A stretch of 5,751 nucleotides of DNA, taken from assembly GCA_022865545.1 (NCBI GenBank), contig JALHTA010000277.1:1-5751 (forward strand), written 5' to 3'. The notes beneath the pieces were generated by a model, which saw only the letters and a program-made list of their open reading frames with translations, was not told the origin of the DNA and did no database searches. This DNA comes from Actinomycetota bacterium (GTDB lineage Bacteria; Actinomycetota; Humimicrobiia; Humimicrobiales; Humimicrobiaceae). The position numbers and the translations under genes are program-made. Positions 1 through 5,751 of this stretch are shown here, piece after piece (the stretch's first letter is position 1; each line of letters opens with the position of its first letter).

Positions 1-171
1 ATATTATGGATACAAATATAAAAGCTGGTATTTTTAATGTCTTATAAGTCTTATTTATCATAAAAATTTTTTTAAAGTTTCCTAACTAGTAATCAAATTA
101 TAAAAAGGTAATGAAGATTGTATTAAAAAATGAAAATATTTCAAGCATTTATTGATCATGCTATATAAGAA
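1..171. other. AT-rich region after the RACo-like gene, no gene seen
   Basis: This is very AT-rich sequence downstream of the last operon gene. No open frame with a ribosome site, no RNA gene and no strong hairpin-plus-T-run terminator is visible. A weak five-pair AGCAT/ATGCT hairpin sits just past the stop. Confidence 0.6.
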
Positions 172-2139
172 TTATGACAAAACTATATCTTCAGGCTCCG
201 GACACTGCATGCTTGCCACAAAATGATCTGTAAAACTTGGAAATACTGTAAGCTCGAGATAATTAGTATCCTGGGCTATTTTTTCTGAACGTTTCCTCTC
301 TACCTTTGAAAGAAGCATCATCCTGGCCCCCACTCCGGCAGCATTGCCGACCTGTGAAATTTTTTCAAGGCTTACTTTTGGAAACATCCCGATATTGACT
401 ACATTTTTCGGATCTATATATGAACCAAATGCCCCGGCTATGATTATGCCGTCAATATCATTGAAGCTGATACCTGCATTTTCCAGAAGTATTTCTATGC
501 CTGTCCTCATGGCTCCCTTTGCGAGCTGGATCTCCACGATATCTTTCTGGTTGATAGAAATATCTTTATCGCAACATTGCATATTCATCATCGCTCCGGC
601 ATTGCTGGCGCCACCGGTTTCCGGATTTTCTTTTTCACTTGCTTTTCCGCCTTTACCTGAGTTCTTATTATTATCATTATTTGAACGGGCAAGCACAAAC
701 TGGACCTGACCCTTAGTGTCCTGGCAGAGATACTCATTATCTTTATTAAATTTTCCCCGTCTGTCGATCAGCCCAGTCCGGAGAAGTTCTGCTACTGCGT
801 CCAGTATCCCTGAACCACAGATCCCGATCGGTTTCTTATCGTTAATAGTCTGGACCTCAGCAGTAAAAGTATTTTGATCGATAAGGACCTTTTCGATAGC
901 CCCCGGAGCGGCTCTCATACCATGCCTGATATGAGCGCCCTCAAAAGCAGGTCCTGAAGCGGTAGATACACTCGTTATCTTGCCTTTGCTTACCAGGGCT
1001 ATTTCTGTATTTGTCCCGATATCTATCCCGAGATAATTACCTTTTTTACTATCAATGCCGGTACCCAGGATCATGGCGAGGTGGTCAGAACCGACAAAAC
1101 CTGCTATAGGAGGCGGCATGTAAATATATGCGCCTGTTGCAAGCTCTATTCCAATATCCCTTGCCTTTATCTCTATGGGACTGTTTGTAAGGGGCACAAA
1201 AGGTGCGAGCGCAAGCTGCTTTACAGGAAGACCCAGGAAAAGGTGGTGCATGGCAGTATTTCCCACAAGGGTCATCTCAAGTATTTCTGAAGATGAAATA
1301 TTGTTTTTACTACAAAGCTCTTTTGTTGCTTCGTTTATTCTTTCTATTACAATATTTTTTATTTTTTTTTGGTTCTCTTGATCCTGCAGTGAAAAATTAA
1401 GCCGGCTCATCACATCTTCGCCAAAGCTTATCTGGGGATTCATTATTCCCTTACTGTCTATTGTCTCCCCTGCTACCATGTCCACAAGGAGTATCGCGAT
1501 CTTTGTGGTACCGAGGTCTATTGCGAGCCCATATGAACTGGCTGTCTTATCCCCGGGTTCAATACTTATGACTTCCCTATCCTTTACAGATACAGTTATA
1601 TCCCATGAATTGTTGCGAATGATCCCGGGCATGATCTTTAAGGTCTCAATATCTATCCGGTCAACGGAAATATCATATTCTGACTTCAAGGTATTCCTTA
1701 TCCGGTCAAAATCTGAATCCAGGTCATCAAGCGAGGCTCGTATTAATTTGAGGTGGAATTTATTTACTGGCGGATCAATATCAAATTCTATTTCCTCACC
1801 TCTTACCTGAAGCTTTTGTTCTTCACTAAGGGAGGATGCGGGGATATAGACCTTTAGGTCCCGGTCAAATATTTGCTGGCAAGCAAGCCTAACTCCATGA
1901 TCTATCTCACTTTTATTAAGTATTTTGGCTTCCTGGCTGTTTGGCGGTTTTCTGTCCTTATCCATTATGAGGATGCGGCATTTGCCGCATGTACCTTTGC
2001 CGGCACATACTGATTTTATACCAATACCTGCATCCAGTATTGCATCAAGGCCATTAGTGGGCCCCTCAAGAAGGATCCTCCTACCAATAGGTTCTATGCT
2101 TATCTTAATCTTCTTTTGAGTGTTTTTTTGATTCTTCAT
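172..2139 (-). CDS. RACo-like ferredoxin/ASKHA ATPase (DUF4445 family), putative reductive activator of a corrinoid protein
   Basis: 655 residues from the ATG at 2139. An N-terminal [2Fe-2S] ferredoxin domain (about residues 10-100) has Cys45, Cys51, Cys54 and Cys87, spaced CX5CX2CX32C. A linker and middle domain follow, then an ASKHA-type ATPase domain with phosphate-binding motifs AIDLGTTK (206-213) and GIDIGTNTE (371-379). Further family blocks are ICGSGILD (440-447), AGAFGSYID (568-576) and GNAAGVGA (598-605). This is the architecture of RACo, which uses ATP to drive reduction of inactive Co(II) corrinoid proteins; cytoplasmic. Residues 485-525 are an Asn/Gly/Ser/Lys-rich insert ending in a Cys-Cys pair. 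The start overlaps the lipoyl-carrier gene by 35 bases. A TTG at 2166 would add nine residues, but ATG is preferred because the ferredoxin fold begins just after it. The nearest GGAG (2156-2159) is 16 bases upstream, so translational coupling is likely. The family is clear; the client protein is unknown because no corrinoid protein lies in the window. Confidence 0.88.
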   Translation of the reverse strand: MKNQKNTQKKIKISIEPIGRRILLEGPTNGLDAILDAGIGIKSVCAGKGTCGKCRILIMDKDRKPPNSQEAKILNKSEIDHGVRLACQQIFDRDLKVYIPASSLSEEQKLQVRGEEIEFDIDPPVNKFHLKLIRASLDDLDSDFDRIRNTLKSEYDISVDRIDIETLKIMPGIIRNNSWDITVSVKDREVISIEPGDKTASSYGLAIDLGTTKIAILLVDMVAGETIDSKGIMNPQISFGEDVMSRLNFSLQDQENQKKIKNIVIERINEATKELCSKNNISSSEILEMTLVGNTAMHHLFLGLPVKQLALAPFVPLTNSPIEIKARDIGIELATGAYIYMPPPIAGFVGSDHLAMILGTGIDSKKGNYLGIDIGTNTEIALVSKGKITSVSTASGPAFEGAHIRHGMRAAPGAIEKVLIDQNTFTAEVQTINDKKPIGICGSGILDAVAELLRTGLIDRRGKFNKDNEYLCQDTKGQVQFVLARSNNDNNKNSGKGGKASEKENPETGGASNAGAMMNMQCCDKDISINQKDIVEIQLAKGAMRTGIEILLENAGISFNDIDGIIIAGAFGSYIDPKNVVNIGMFPKVSLEKISQVGNAAGVGARMMLLSKVERKRSEKIAQDTNYLELTVFPSFTDHFVASMQCPEPEDIVLS

Positions 2140-2536
2140 CAATAAATTTTTCAAACTCCGGGCCAATTTTCATAAGATTTCCGAGCTCCGAATCAAGCCC
2201 TGAAGGTTTTATTTTTCCTATCCACCCTTCATCATATGGGGATTCATTTATTAGTTCAGGCGAATCTTCGAGCTCTTCGTTTACTTCAATTATCTCGCCG
2301 GAAACGGGAGCAAATAATTTCCCTACCCATTTTCCGCTTTCAAGCGAAGAGAAGGATTTACTCTGCTCTACTTTTGTTCCCACCATTGGAAGTTCAATAT
2401 ATACTATTTCCCCGGCAAGCTGCTGGAAAAAATCTGATGCTCCAATAATTATATTTCCACTGCCATCATCTTTTGCCCAGAAATGATTTTTCTCATAATA
2501 GAGATCTTCGGGAAAATCATAATCTCCAATTTTCAT
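2105..2536 (-). CDS. GcvH-like lipoyl carrier protein
   Basis: 143 residues, slightly longer than a usual glycine cleavage H protein (about 125-130). The biotinyl/lipoyl fold is recognisable from GEIVYIELP (42-50), the lipoylation segment ESGKW (66-70), APVSGEIIEVNEEL (76-89) and SPYDEGWIGKIKP (99-111). Lys69 sits eight residues before the Pro of APVSG, as the lipoylated Lys does in H proteins. ESGKW replaces the ESVKA-type sequence common in classical GcvH. The C-terminus is a charged tail rich in Glu, Lys and Ser. H protein normally shuttles aminomethyl groups between the P, T and L proteins of the glycine cleavage system, none of which is present here. The gene lies 55 bases after an HdrD/GlcF-like gene and overlaps a RACo-like gene, so a redox-carrier role like that of LbpA proteins in the sHdr system is possible. 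The lipoyl-carrier assignment is firm; the role is inferred. Confidence 0.9.
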   Translation of the reverse strand: MKIGDYDFPEDLYYEKNHFWAKDDGSGNIIIGASDFFQQLAGEIVYIELPMVGTKVEQSKSFSSLESGKWVGKLFAPVSGEIIEVNEELEDSPELINESPYDEGWIGKIKPSGLDSELGNLMKIGPEFEKFIDEESKKHSKED

Positions 2537-2543
2537 CTATCTT

Positions 2544-2550
2544 ACCTCCG
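2544..2550 (-). promoter_or_regulatory. Strong Shine-Dalgarno for the GcvH-like gene
   Basis: The minus strand reads CGGAGGT seven bases before the ATG at 2536. It is the best ribosome site in the window and fixes this start. It also suggests the small lipoyl carrier is translated more efficiently than its neighbours. Confidence 0.85.
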
Positions 2551-2591
2551 TTTTTTATTTATTCTATAACTTTACAAAACAAATTGATAAT

Positions 2592-3803
2592 TTATTCTGC
2601 ATTAATGCTTGCAAGTATAAGCTCAGCAATGTCGGCGACCTTGATCTTTCGTTTTGCTTCTTTTTTTAATTTTTTTAATGCTGTCGCCAGCGTCCTTTCA
2701 CACTGCTGGCATCCAGATACAAGTACATCGACATCGGCCGCGATTATTTCCCTTGCCCGAGACTCTGCTATCCTTCCGGAAAGACCTGCATCCAGGGACT
2801 CCAGATTTCCGCCGCCGCCGCAGCAATTGGCAAGATTTTTATTAGCTTCAAGCTCTATAAATTCAATTCCCGGAATACTCTCGATTACTTTTCTTGGTTC
2901 TGCATAAACTTCAGAATTCCTTCCAAGATCACATGGATCATGGTAGGCTACCCTTATATCAAGTGATTTTAATTTTAAATTTTTACCTTCAATAAGTTTG
3001 AGTAGATATTGGGACAGGTGCATGACCTCAAAATCTGCTTTTTTACCAGAGATCCCAGAATACTCATGTTTCCATGTATGATAACATGAAGGACAGGATG
3101 TGATGAGGATTTTTGCACCTTTTTTATTTACTGCTTCTATATTATGATCAGCAAGTTTTTTTACTTCGCTTTTCATACCTGAAGAAAGCAGAGGGAAACC
3201 GCAGCACCATTCATCATCTCCTAGAAGTGTAAAATCAACACCGGCACTTTTAAAGATCTGTACAGCGGCACGGGGTATTGAGAATGTACGGGGAGAAAAA
3301 GATGAGACACAACCCACGAAATACGCTACTTCAGCAGTGTCCTTTATAAAATCTTCAGGAGAGCTGTCAGGCATCTGTTTCGTCCAATCTGTCCTTCCTT
3401 CATTAGTATCGAAAGTCACATTATACGCCTCGTCTAATCTTCTCTTTAAGAAATCAAGAGCCTCGGGATATTTCTCACTATCTATCAAGTCCTGCCGCAT
3501 CTCCTCAAAAAGTTCAGTGATCTTCACACCGCTCGGACATTCGCTGTCACAGTAATTACATAGTGTACAGGTATATATCTTTTCAGATAGCTTGTCGGTA
3601 AATTCCAATTTGCCCTGACTTATGGCTTCTATAAGACTTAGTTTTCCCCTCGGAGCTACTGCCTCATCCTTTGTATTTTTGTAGACCGGGCAATATGCTG
3701 TGCAGCTTCCGCATCGGGAACAATTGAAAAGATCATCATATCTTTTGAATATCCTTGCAGTATTTTTTCCTTTAATCTCTGTTTTCTTGTTTTTATCTGT
3801 CAT
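2592..3803 (-). CDS. GlcF/HdrD-type iron-sulfur oxidoreductase subunit with two CCG domains
   Basis: 403 residues, close to the usual GlcF length. Two [4Fe-4S] ferredoxin motifs lie near the N-terminus: Cys28-31-34 with Cys38 (followed by Pro), and Cys79-82-85 with Cys89 (followed by Pro). Two full cysteine-rich CCG domains follow. The first has Cys165, Cys200-201 and Cys237-X2-Cys240; the second has Cys291, Cys327-328 and Cys365-X2-Cys368. No signal peptide or membrane segment is apparent, so it is probably cytoplasmic or peripherally bound. In this family the ferredoxin domains carry electrons from a flavoprotein partner (GlcD, anaerobic GlpA, D-lactate dehydrogenase), and in HdrB/HdrD the CCG domains bind the non-cubane clusters that cleave disulfides. 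The partner flavoprotein gene lies 51 bases upstream. A LutA-like or generic Hdr-like protein is possible, but fused ferredoxin plus tandem CCG fits GlcF/HdrD best. The final electron acceptor cannot be read from the sequence. Confidence 0.9.
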   Translation of the reverse strand: MTDKNKKTEIKGKNTARIFKRYDDLFNCSRCGSCTAYCPVYKNTKDEAVAPRGKLSLIEAISQGKLEFTDKLSEKIYTCTLCNYCDSECPSGVKITELFEEMRQDLIDSEKYPEALDFLKRRLDEAYNVTFDTNEGRTDWTKQMPDSSPEDFIKDTAEVAYFVGCVSSFSPRTFSIPRAAVQIFKSAGVDFTLLGDDEWCCGFPLLSSGMKSEVKKLADHNIEAVNKKGAKILITSCPSCYHTWKHEYSGISGKKADFEVMHLSQYLLKLIEGKNLKLKSLDIRVAYHDPCDLGRNSEVYAEPRKVIESIPGIEFIELEANKNLANCCGGGGNLESLDAGLSGRIAESRAREIIAADVDVLVSGCQQCERTLATALKKLKKEAKRKIKVADIAELILASINAE

Positions 3804-3805
3804 TT

Positions 3806-3819
3806 TCCTTTATATCCTA
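3806..3819 (-). promoter_or_regulatory. Ribosome-binding region of the GlcF-like gene
   Basis: The minus strand has TAGGA (3815-3819) 11 bases and AAGGA (3806-3810) 2 bases before the ATG at 3803. Neither has ideal spacing. An ATG further upstream (minus strand, about 3823-3825) is followed almost at once by a stop, so 3803 remains the start. Confidence 0.5.
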
Positions 3820-3854
3820 AATCATGTTTATTTATATTTAATATAAATATATAT

Positions 3855-5231
3855 TTAATCCAAAAACATCTTGCCAGGATTTAATATATTATCCGGGTCA
3901 AAAGCTTTCTTTATCCTTTTCATCAGTTCATAGCTTGCAGGATCTATTTCCATCTTGAGGTATTTGGCCTTGGATATCCCAATGCCATGCTCTCCTGAAA
4001 GAGTTCCTCCGAGACCCACAGCTGCTTTAAACATCTCTTCTACTGCACTTTCAACTTTCTTTTCTTCCCCGGCATCCCTCATATCAGTAAGTATTGTGGG
4101 ATGAAGATTACCATCGCCTGCATGCCCGAAAGTACCAATGGTGAGATCATATTTTTTAGCTATGTCATTGACCGCTTCGACCATCTCTACAATTTTGCTC
4201 CTGGGAACTGTAGCATCCTCGAGTATCGTCGAAGGCTTTACCCTGGCAAGCGATGATAAGGCTGCCCTTCTTGCTGCCCATATCTCATCTCTTTCCTTGT
4301 CAGAGGCTGCTTGCTTACATGAGATTGCTTCATTCGATTTACATACTTTCATTATGACCTTTGCTTCAGCATCAACAGCACCCTGCTGTCCATCTACTTC
4401 AATGAGAAGCATCGCACCAATATTTCGGTTCAGTCCAAACCTGAGATAATCCTCGATAGCATTAATCGTAACCCTGTCGATTATCTCAAGTGTAGAAGTT
4501 ATCACACCATTACTTACAATATCCCTTACTGCTTTTGCCGCATCTTCAATGGTGCTGAACAATGCCAGCAGGCTAGCTTTTGACGGAGGTTCAGGGAGTA
4601 AACCCAGAGTAGCCTTAGTAATAACTGCAAGGGTGCCTTCGGATCCAGTTATAAGGTCTACCATATTATAGCCGGTCACACCTTTTACGGTCCTTGTCCC
4701 AAAGTTCACTATATCTCCATTAGGCAGGACTGCTTCAAGTGCATTTACATAATCCTTTGTAACACCATATTTAAGACCTCTCAGGCCTCCGGCATTTTCT
4801 GCTATGTTTCCGCCTATTGTAGAATACTTTAGTGATCCGGGATCTGGTGGATAAAAAAGACCGTATTTATTGGCTTCCTTATCAACATCCACAGTTATTA
4901 TCCCAGCTTCCACATCTATTAAAAGATCTACTGGATTTACATCGAGGATCTTATCCATCTCAACCATGAGCATCAGTATTCCGCCCTCCATTGCCAGACA
5001 GCCGCCGCTAAGGCCTGTTGCAGCTCCCCTGGGGGTCACCGGTATTTTTTCTGCACTTGCATATTTAAAGATATCACTTATCTGCTGGGTATTTCTTGCC
5101 TTGACTACCACATCAGGCATATATTCAAGTCTTGTCGAATCATAGCTATAGCAATGTCTTTCCTCTTCTGAAAGGATAATATTTTCTTCACCGGCGATAT
5201 CCTTTAAATTATTAATATCTTTTGTTTTCAT
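3855..5231 (-). CDS. GlcD/LctD-type FAD-linked 2-hydroxyacid dehydrogenase (D-lactate or glycolate oxidase subunit)
   Basis: 458 residues, the normal length for GlcD/LctD. An FAD-binding PCMH domain (about 36-213) contains PRGAATGLSGG (67-77), the PPDPGS and GGNIAENAGG segments (128-149) and TGSEGTLAVIT (195-205). The FAD-oxidase C-terminal domain follows, with HAGDGNLHP (370-378) and SGEHGIG (412-418); His370, His377 and His415 are the family's conserved histidines around substrate and flavin. Members oxidise 2-hydroxyacids (D-lactate, glycolate, sometimes 2-hydroxyglutarate) to 2-oxoacids and pass electrons to an iron-sulfur partner, here encoded 51 bases downstream, or to ETF. Neither a GlcE subunit nor EtfA/EtfB is visible. 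A LarA-like gene upstream favours lactate, but substrate cannot be set from motifs. The ATG at 5231 suits the family N-terminus; a GAGGAG lies 13 bases upstream. The FAD enzyme family is very likely; the exact substrate is uncertain. Confidence 0.92.
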   Translation of the reverse strand: MKTKDINNLKDIAGEENIILSEEERHCYSYDSTRLEYMPDVVVKARNTQQISDIFKYASAEKIPVTPRGAATGLSGGCLAMEGGILMLMVEMDKILDVNPVDLLIDVEAGIITVDVDKEANKYGLFYPPDPGSLKYSTIGGNIAENAGGLRGLKYGVTKDYVNALEAVLPNGDIVNFGTRTVKGVTGYNMVDLITGSEGTLAVITKATLGLLPEPPSKASLLALFSTIEDAAKAVRDIVSNGVITSTLEIIDRVTINAIEDYLRFGLNRNIGAMLLIEVDGQQGAVDAEAKVIMKVCKSNEAISCKQAASDKERDEIWAARRAALSSLARVKPSTILEDATVPRSKIVEMVEAVNDIAKKYDLTIGTFGHAGDGNLHPTILTDMRDAGEEKKVESAVEEMFKAAVGLGGTLSGEHGIGISKAKYLKMEIDPASYELMKRIKKAFDPDNILNPGKMFLD

Positions 5232-5244
5232 ATCCTAAAAAATA

Positions 5245-5250
5245 CTCCTC
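5245..5250 (-). promoter_or_regulatory. Shine-Dalgarno-like GAGGAG of the GlcD-like gene
   Basis: A GAGGAG on the minus strand lies 13 bases before the ATG at 5231, somewhat farther than usual. An AGGA directly next to the ATG is too close to serve. No better in-frame start fits the family's N-terminus, so 5231 is kept. Confidence 0.55.
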
Positions 5251-5270
5251 ATTTTAACAATATCCGTAAT

Positions 5271-5276
5271 ATTATA
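5271..5276 (-). promoter_or_regulatory. Candidate -10 box for the glcD-glcF-gcvH-RACo operon
   Basis: The minus strand has a perfect TATAAT about 40 bases before the GlcD-like start, which would give a 5' leader of roughly 30 bases that includes the GAGGAG. The -35 region is poor: only T-rich sequence (such as TTTTTA) lies at 17 bases. AT-rich DNA yields such matches by chance, so this is a plausible but unproven promoter. Confidence 0.35.
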
Positions 5277-5306
5277 ATAATTTTTAATCTATTTAAAAAC
5301 AAAATC

Positions 5307-5362
5307 ATACTGCTACTATTTGCATCCGGATAATACTGCAGTGTTTTATTCTGTATTGCATC
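5307..5362. repeat. Paired direct repeats in the leader upstream of the GlcD-like gene
   Basis: The plus strand carries ATACTGC at 5307-5313 and 5333-5339, and TTGCATC at 5320-5326 and 5356-5362. The two heptamers come in the same order twice, with different spacing. This sits just upstream of the candidate promoter, where a regulator could bind. The repeats are short and may be chance; no regulator family is recognised from them. Confidence 0.3.
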
Positions 5363-5490
5363 AATATATTATTTAGTGACATCCTCACAGCAATAAATTA
5401 CTATGCGGTATTATTATCCTGACAATAGGAAATATCCCAGAGACAGTATTGTTAATCACAGCCACTTATCCCTATTCGACCCCCATCATA

Positions 5491-5751
5491 TTACTTCTTA
5501 AAAACGGGAATAGTATAGGGCCCTTCAGGGATTACTGAGACCCGGGCATTGGGGCCATATTTTTTAAGTCCGGCGCTTATAGCTTTATCAATTGAATCTA
5601 CCTGTATCAGGCTGCCGGAAGGAATATTATAATTACAGCTGTTCAGGCAGTCGCTGTATAGATATATATCCGCTTTCTTTCTTACTTTCACAAGCTCTTC
5701 AAGTTCCCACTGGTCTATTGTAAAGAATTCAGGATTACTTATCTTCTCCAT
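5491..5751 (-). CDS. LarA-like (nickel-dependent lactate racemase family, DUF2088) protein, C-terminal part only
   Basis: Only the last 86 codons are in the window. The ATG at the window edge (5749-5751) is most likely an internal Met, since LarA proteins are about 420 residues long. The visible part has features I associate with the LarA C-terminus: a TIDQWELEEL segment (11-20), a beta-strand region DIYLYSD (28-34), a helix with AISAGLKKYGPNAR (57-70) and the closing VIPEGPYTIP (73-82). LarA interconverts L- and D-lactate using the nickel-pincer nucleotide cofactor, and the wider family includes racemases or epimerases for other 2-hydroxyacids. The Ni-binding histidines and pincer-linking Lys lie in the missing part, so activity cannot be judged. 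The gene ends 259 bases before the flavoprotein start, on the same strand. Family membership is recognised from the C-terminal motif pattern only. Confidence 0.65.
   Translation of the reverse strand: MEKISNPEFFTIDQWELEELVKVRKKADIYLYSDCLNSCNYNIPSGSLIQVDSIDKAISAGLKKYGPNARVSVIPEGPYTIPVFKK

Larger units (their letters stand above)
5232..5490. other. Intergenic leader between the LarA-like and GlcD-like genes
   Basis: These 259 bases are the longest gap between genes in the window. They hold the candidate -10 box, the heptamer repeats and the GAGGAG site. I see no convincing terminator after the LarA-like gene (no GC stem with a T run on the minus strand) and no riboswitch or tRNA. Whether the LarA-like gene is co-transcribed with the downstream operon is open; the gap and candidate promoter favour a separate or internal start. 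Confidence 0.6.

Noticed and set aside
144..162. AGCAT/ATGCT hairpin just past the RACo-like stop as a terminator
   Set aside because: There are only five pairs around a nine-base loop, with the T-rich stretch several bases away. It is too weak to call.
1362..1370. Run of nine T (A9 in the RACo-like coding strand)
   Set aside because: It encodes Lys-Lys in an intact reading frame with conserved motifs on both sides. It looks like a composition effect of an AT-rich genome.
2123..2129. Run of seven A on the minus strand inside the gcvH/RACo overlap, resembling a frameshift site
   Set aside because: The RACo-like frame is +1 relative to the GcvH-like frame, whereas A-rich slippery heptamers favour -1 shifts. 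Both genes also have complete, independent domain boundaries, so a programmed fusion is not supported.
2473..2907. Plus-strand open frame opposite the GlcF-like and GcvH-like genes and their gap
   Set aside because: It is antisense to two well-supported conserved genes, and its translation shows no recognisable domain. It is best explained as a shadow frame.
3829..3849. Near-perfect AT-only inverted repeat between the GlcD-like and GlcF-like genes
   Set aside because: It contains only A and T, has one central base and no T run typical of a terminator. Such palindromes arise easily in AT-rich spacers, and the short gap favours read-through.
5305..5382. Possible 25-codon leader peptide on the minus strand ahead of the GlcD-like gene
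   Set aside because: The purines next to its ATG leave no spacing for a ribosome site, the peptide has no attenuator-like codon run, and it ends before the candidate promoter, so it would need a different transcript.
5422..5452. ACAATA/TATTGT inverted repeat after the LarA-like gene as a terminator or operator
   Set aside because: A six-pair AT-rich stem with a 19-base loop and no following T run is not distinguishable from chance.

Overview
All five genes in this window lie on the minus strand, so transcription runs from high to low coordinates. The DNA is AT-rich, with coding sequence of moderate GC. Every enzyme is of an oxygen-sensitive or anaerobe-typical class: iron-sulfur proteins, a reductive activase and a nickel-racemase relative. 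I infer an anaerobic, possibly acetogenic or syntrophic, bacterium with standard code and a purine-rich Shine-Dalgarno. No lineage can be assigned from the window alone.

Layout in transcription order. (1) 5751-5491 is the C-terminal end of a LarA-like (nickel-dependent lactate racemase family, DUF2088) protein whose start lies outside the window. (2) 5490-5232 is a 259-base leader with a candidate promoter, repeated heptamers and a purine-rich ribosome site. (3) 5231-3855 is a GlcD/LctD-type FAD-linked 2-hydroxyacid dehydrogenase. (4) 3803-2592 is a GlcF/HdrD-type iron-sulfur protein with two [4Fe-4S] motifs and two complete CCG domains. (5) 2536-2105 is a GcvH-like lipoyl carrier. (6) 2139-172 is a RACo-like protein: a [2Fe-2S] ferredoxin domain joined to an ASKHA ATPase domain (DUF4445), overlapping the lipoyl gene by 35 bases. 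(7) 171-1 is an AT-rich tail with no gene.

Gaps between genes 3-6 are 51 bases, 55 bases and an overlap, which suggests one operon. The simplest reading is a 2-hydroxyacid (lactate- or glycolate-like) module: the racemase-like protein handles stereochemistry, the flavoprotein oxidises the acid, and the iron-sulfur subunit passes electrons on. The unusual part is the lipoyl carrier and the RACo-like activase in the same unit. CCG-domain proteins act on disulfides in heterodisulfide reductases, and lipoyl carriers work with Hdr-like proteins in the sHdr sulfur-oxidation system. A testable inference is therefore that the lipoyl disulfide is the redox partner of the flavin/CCG pair. No corrinoid protein or methyltransferase is visible to explain the activase.
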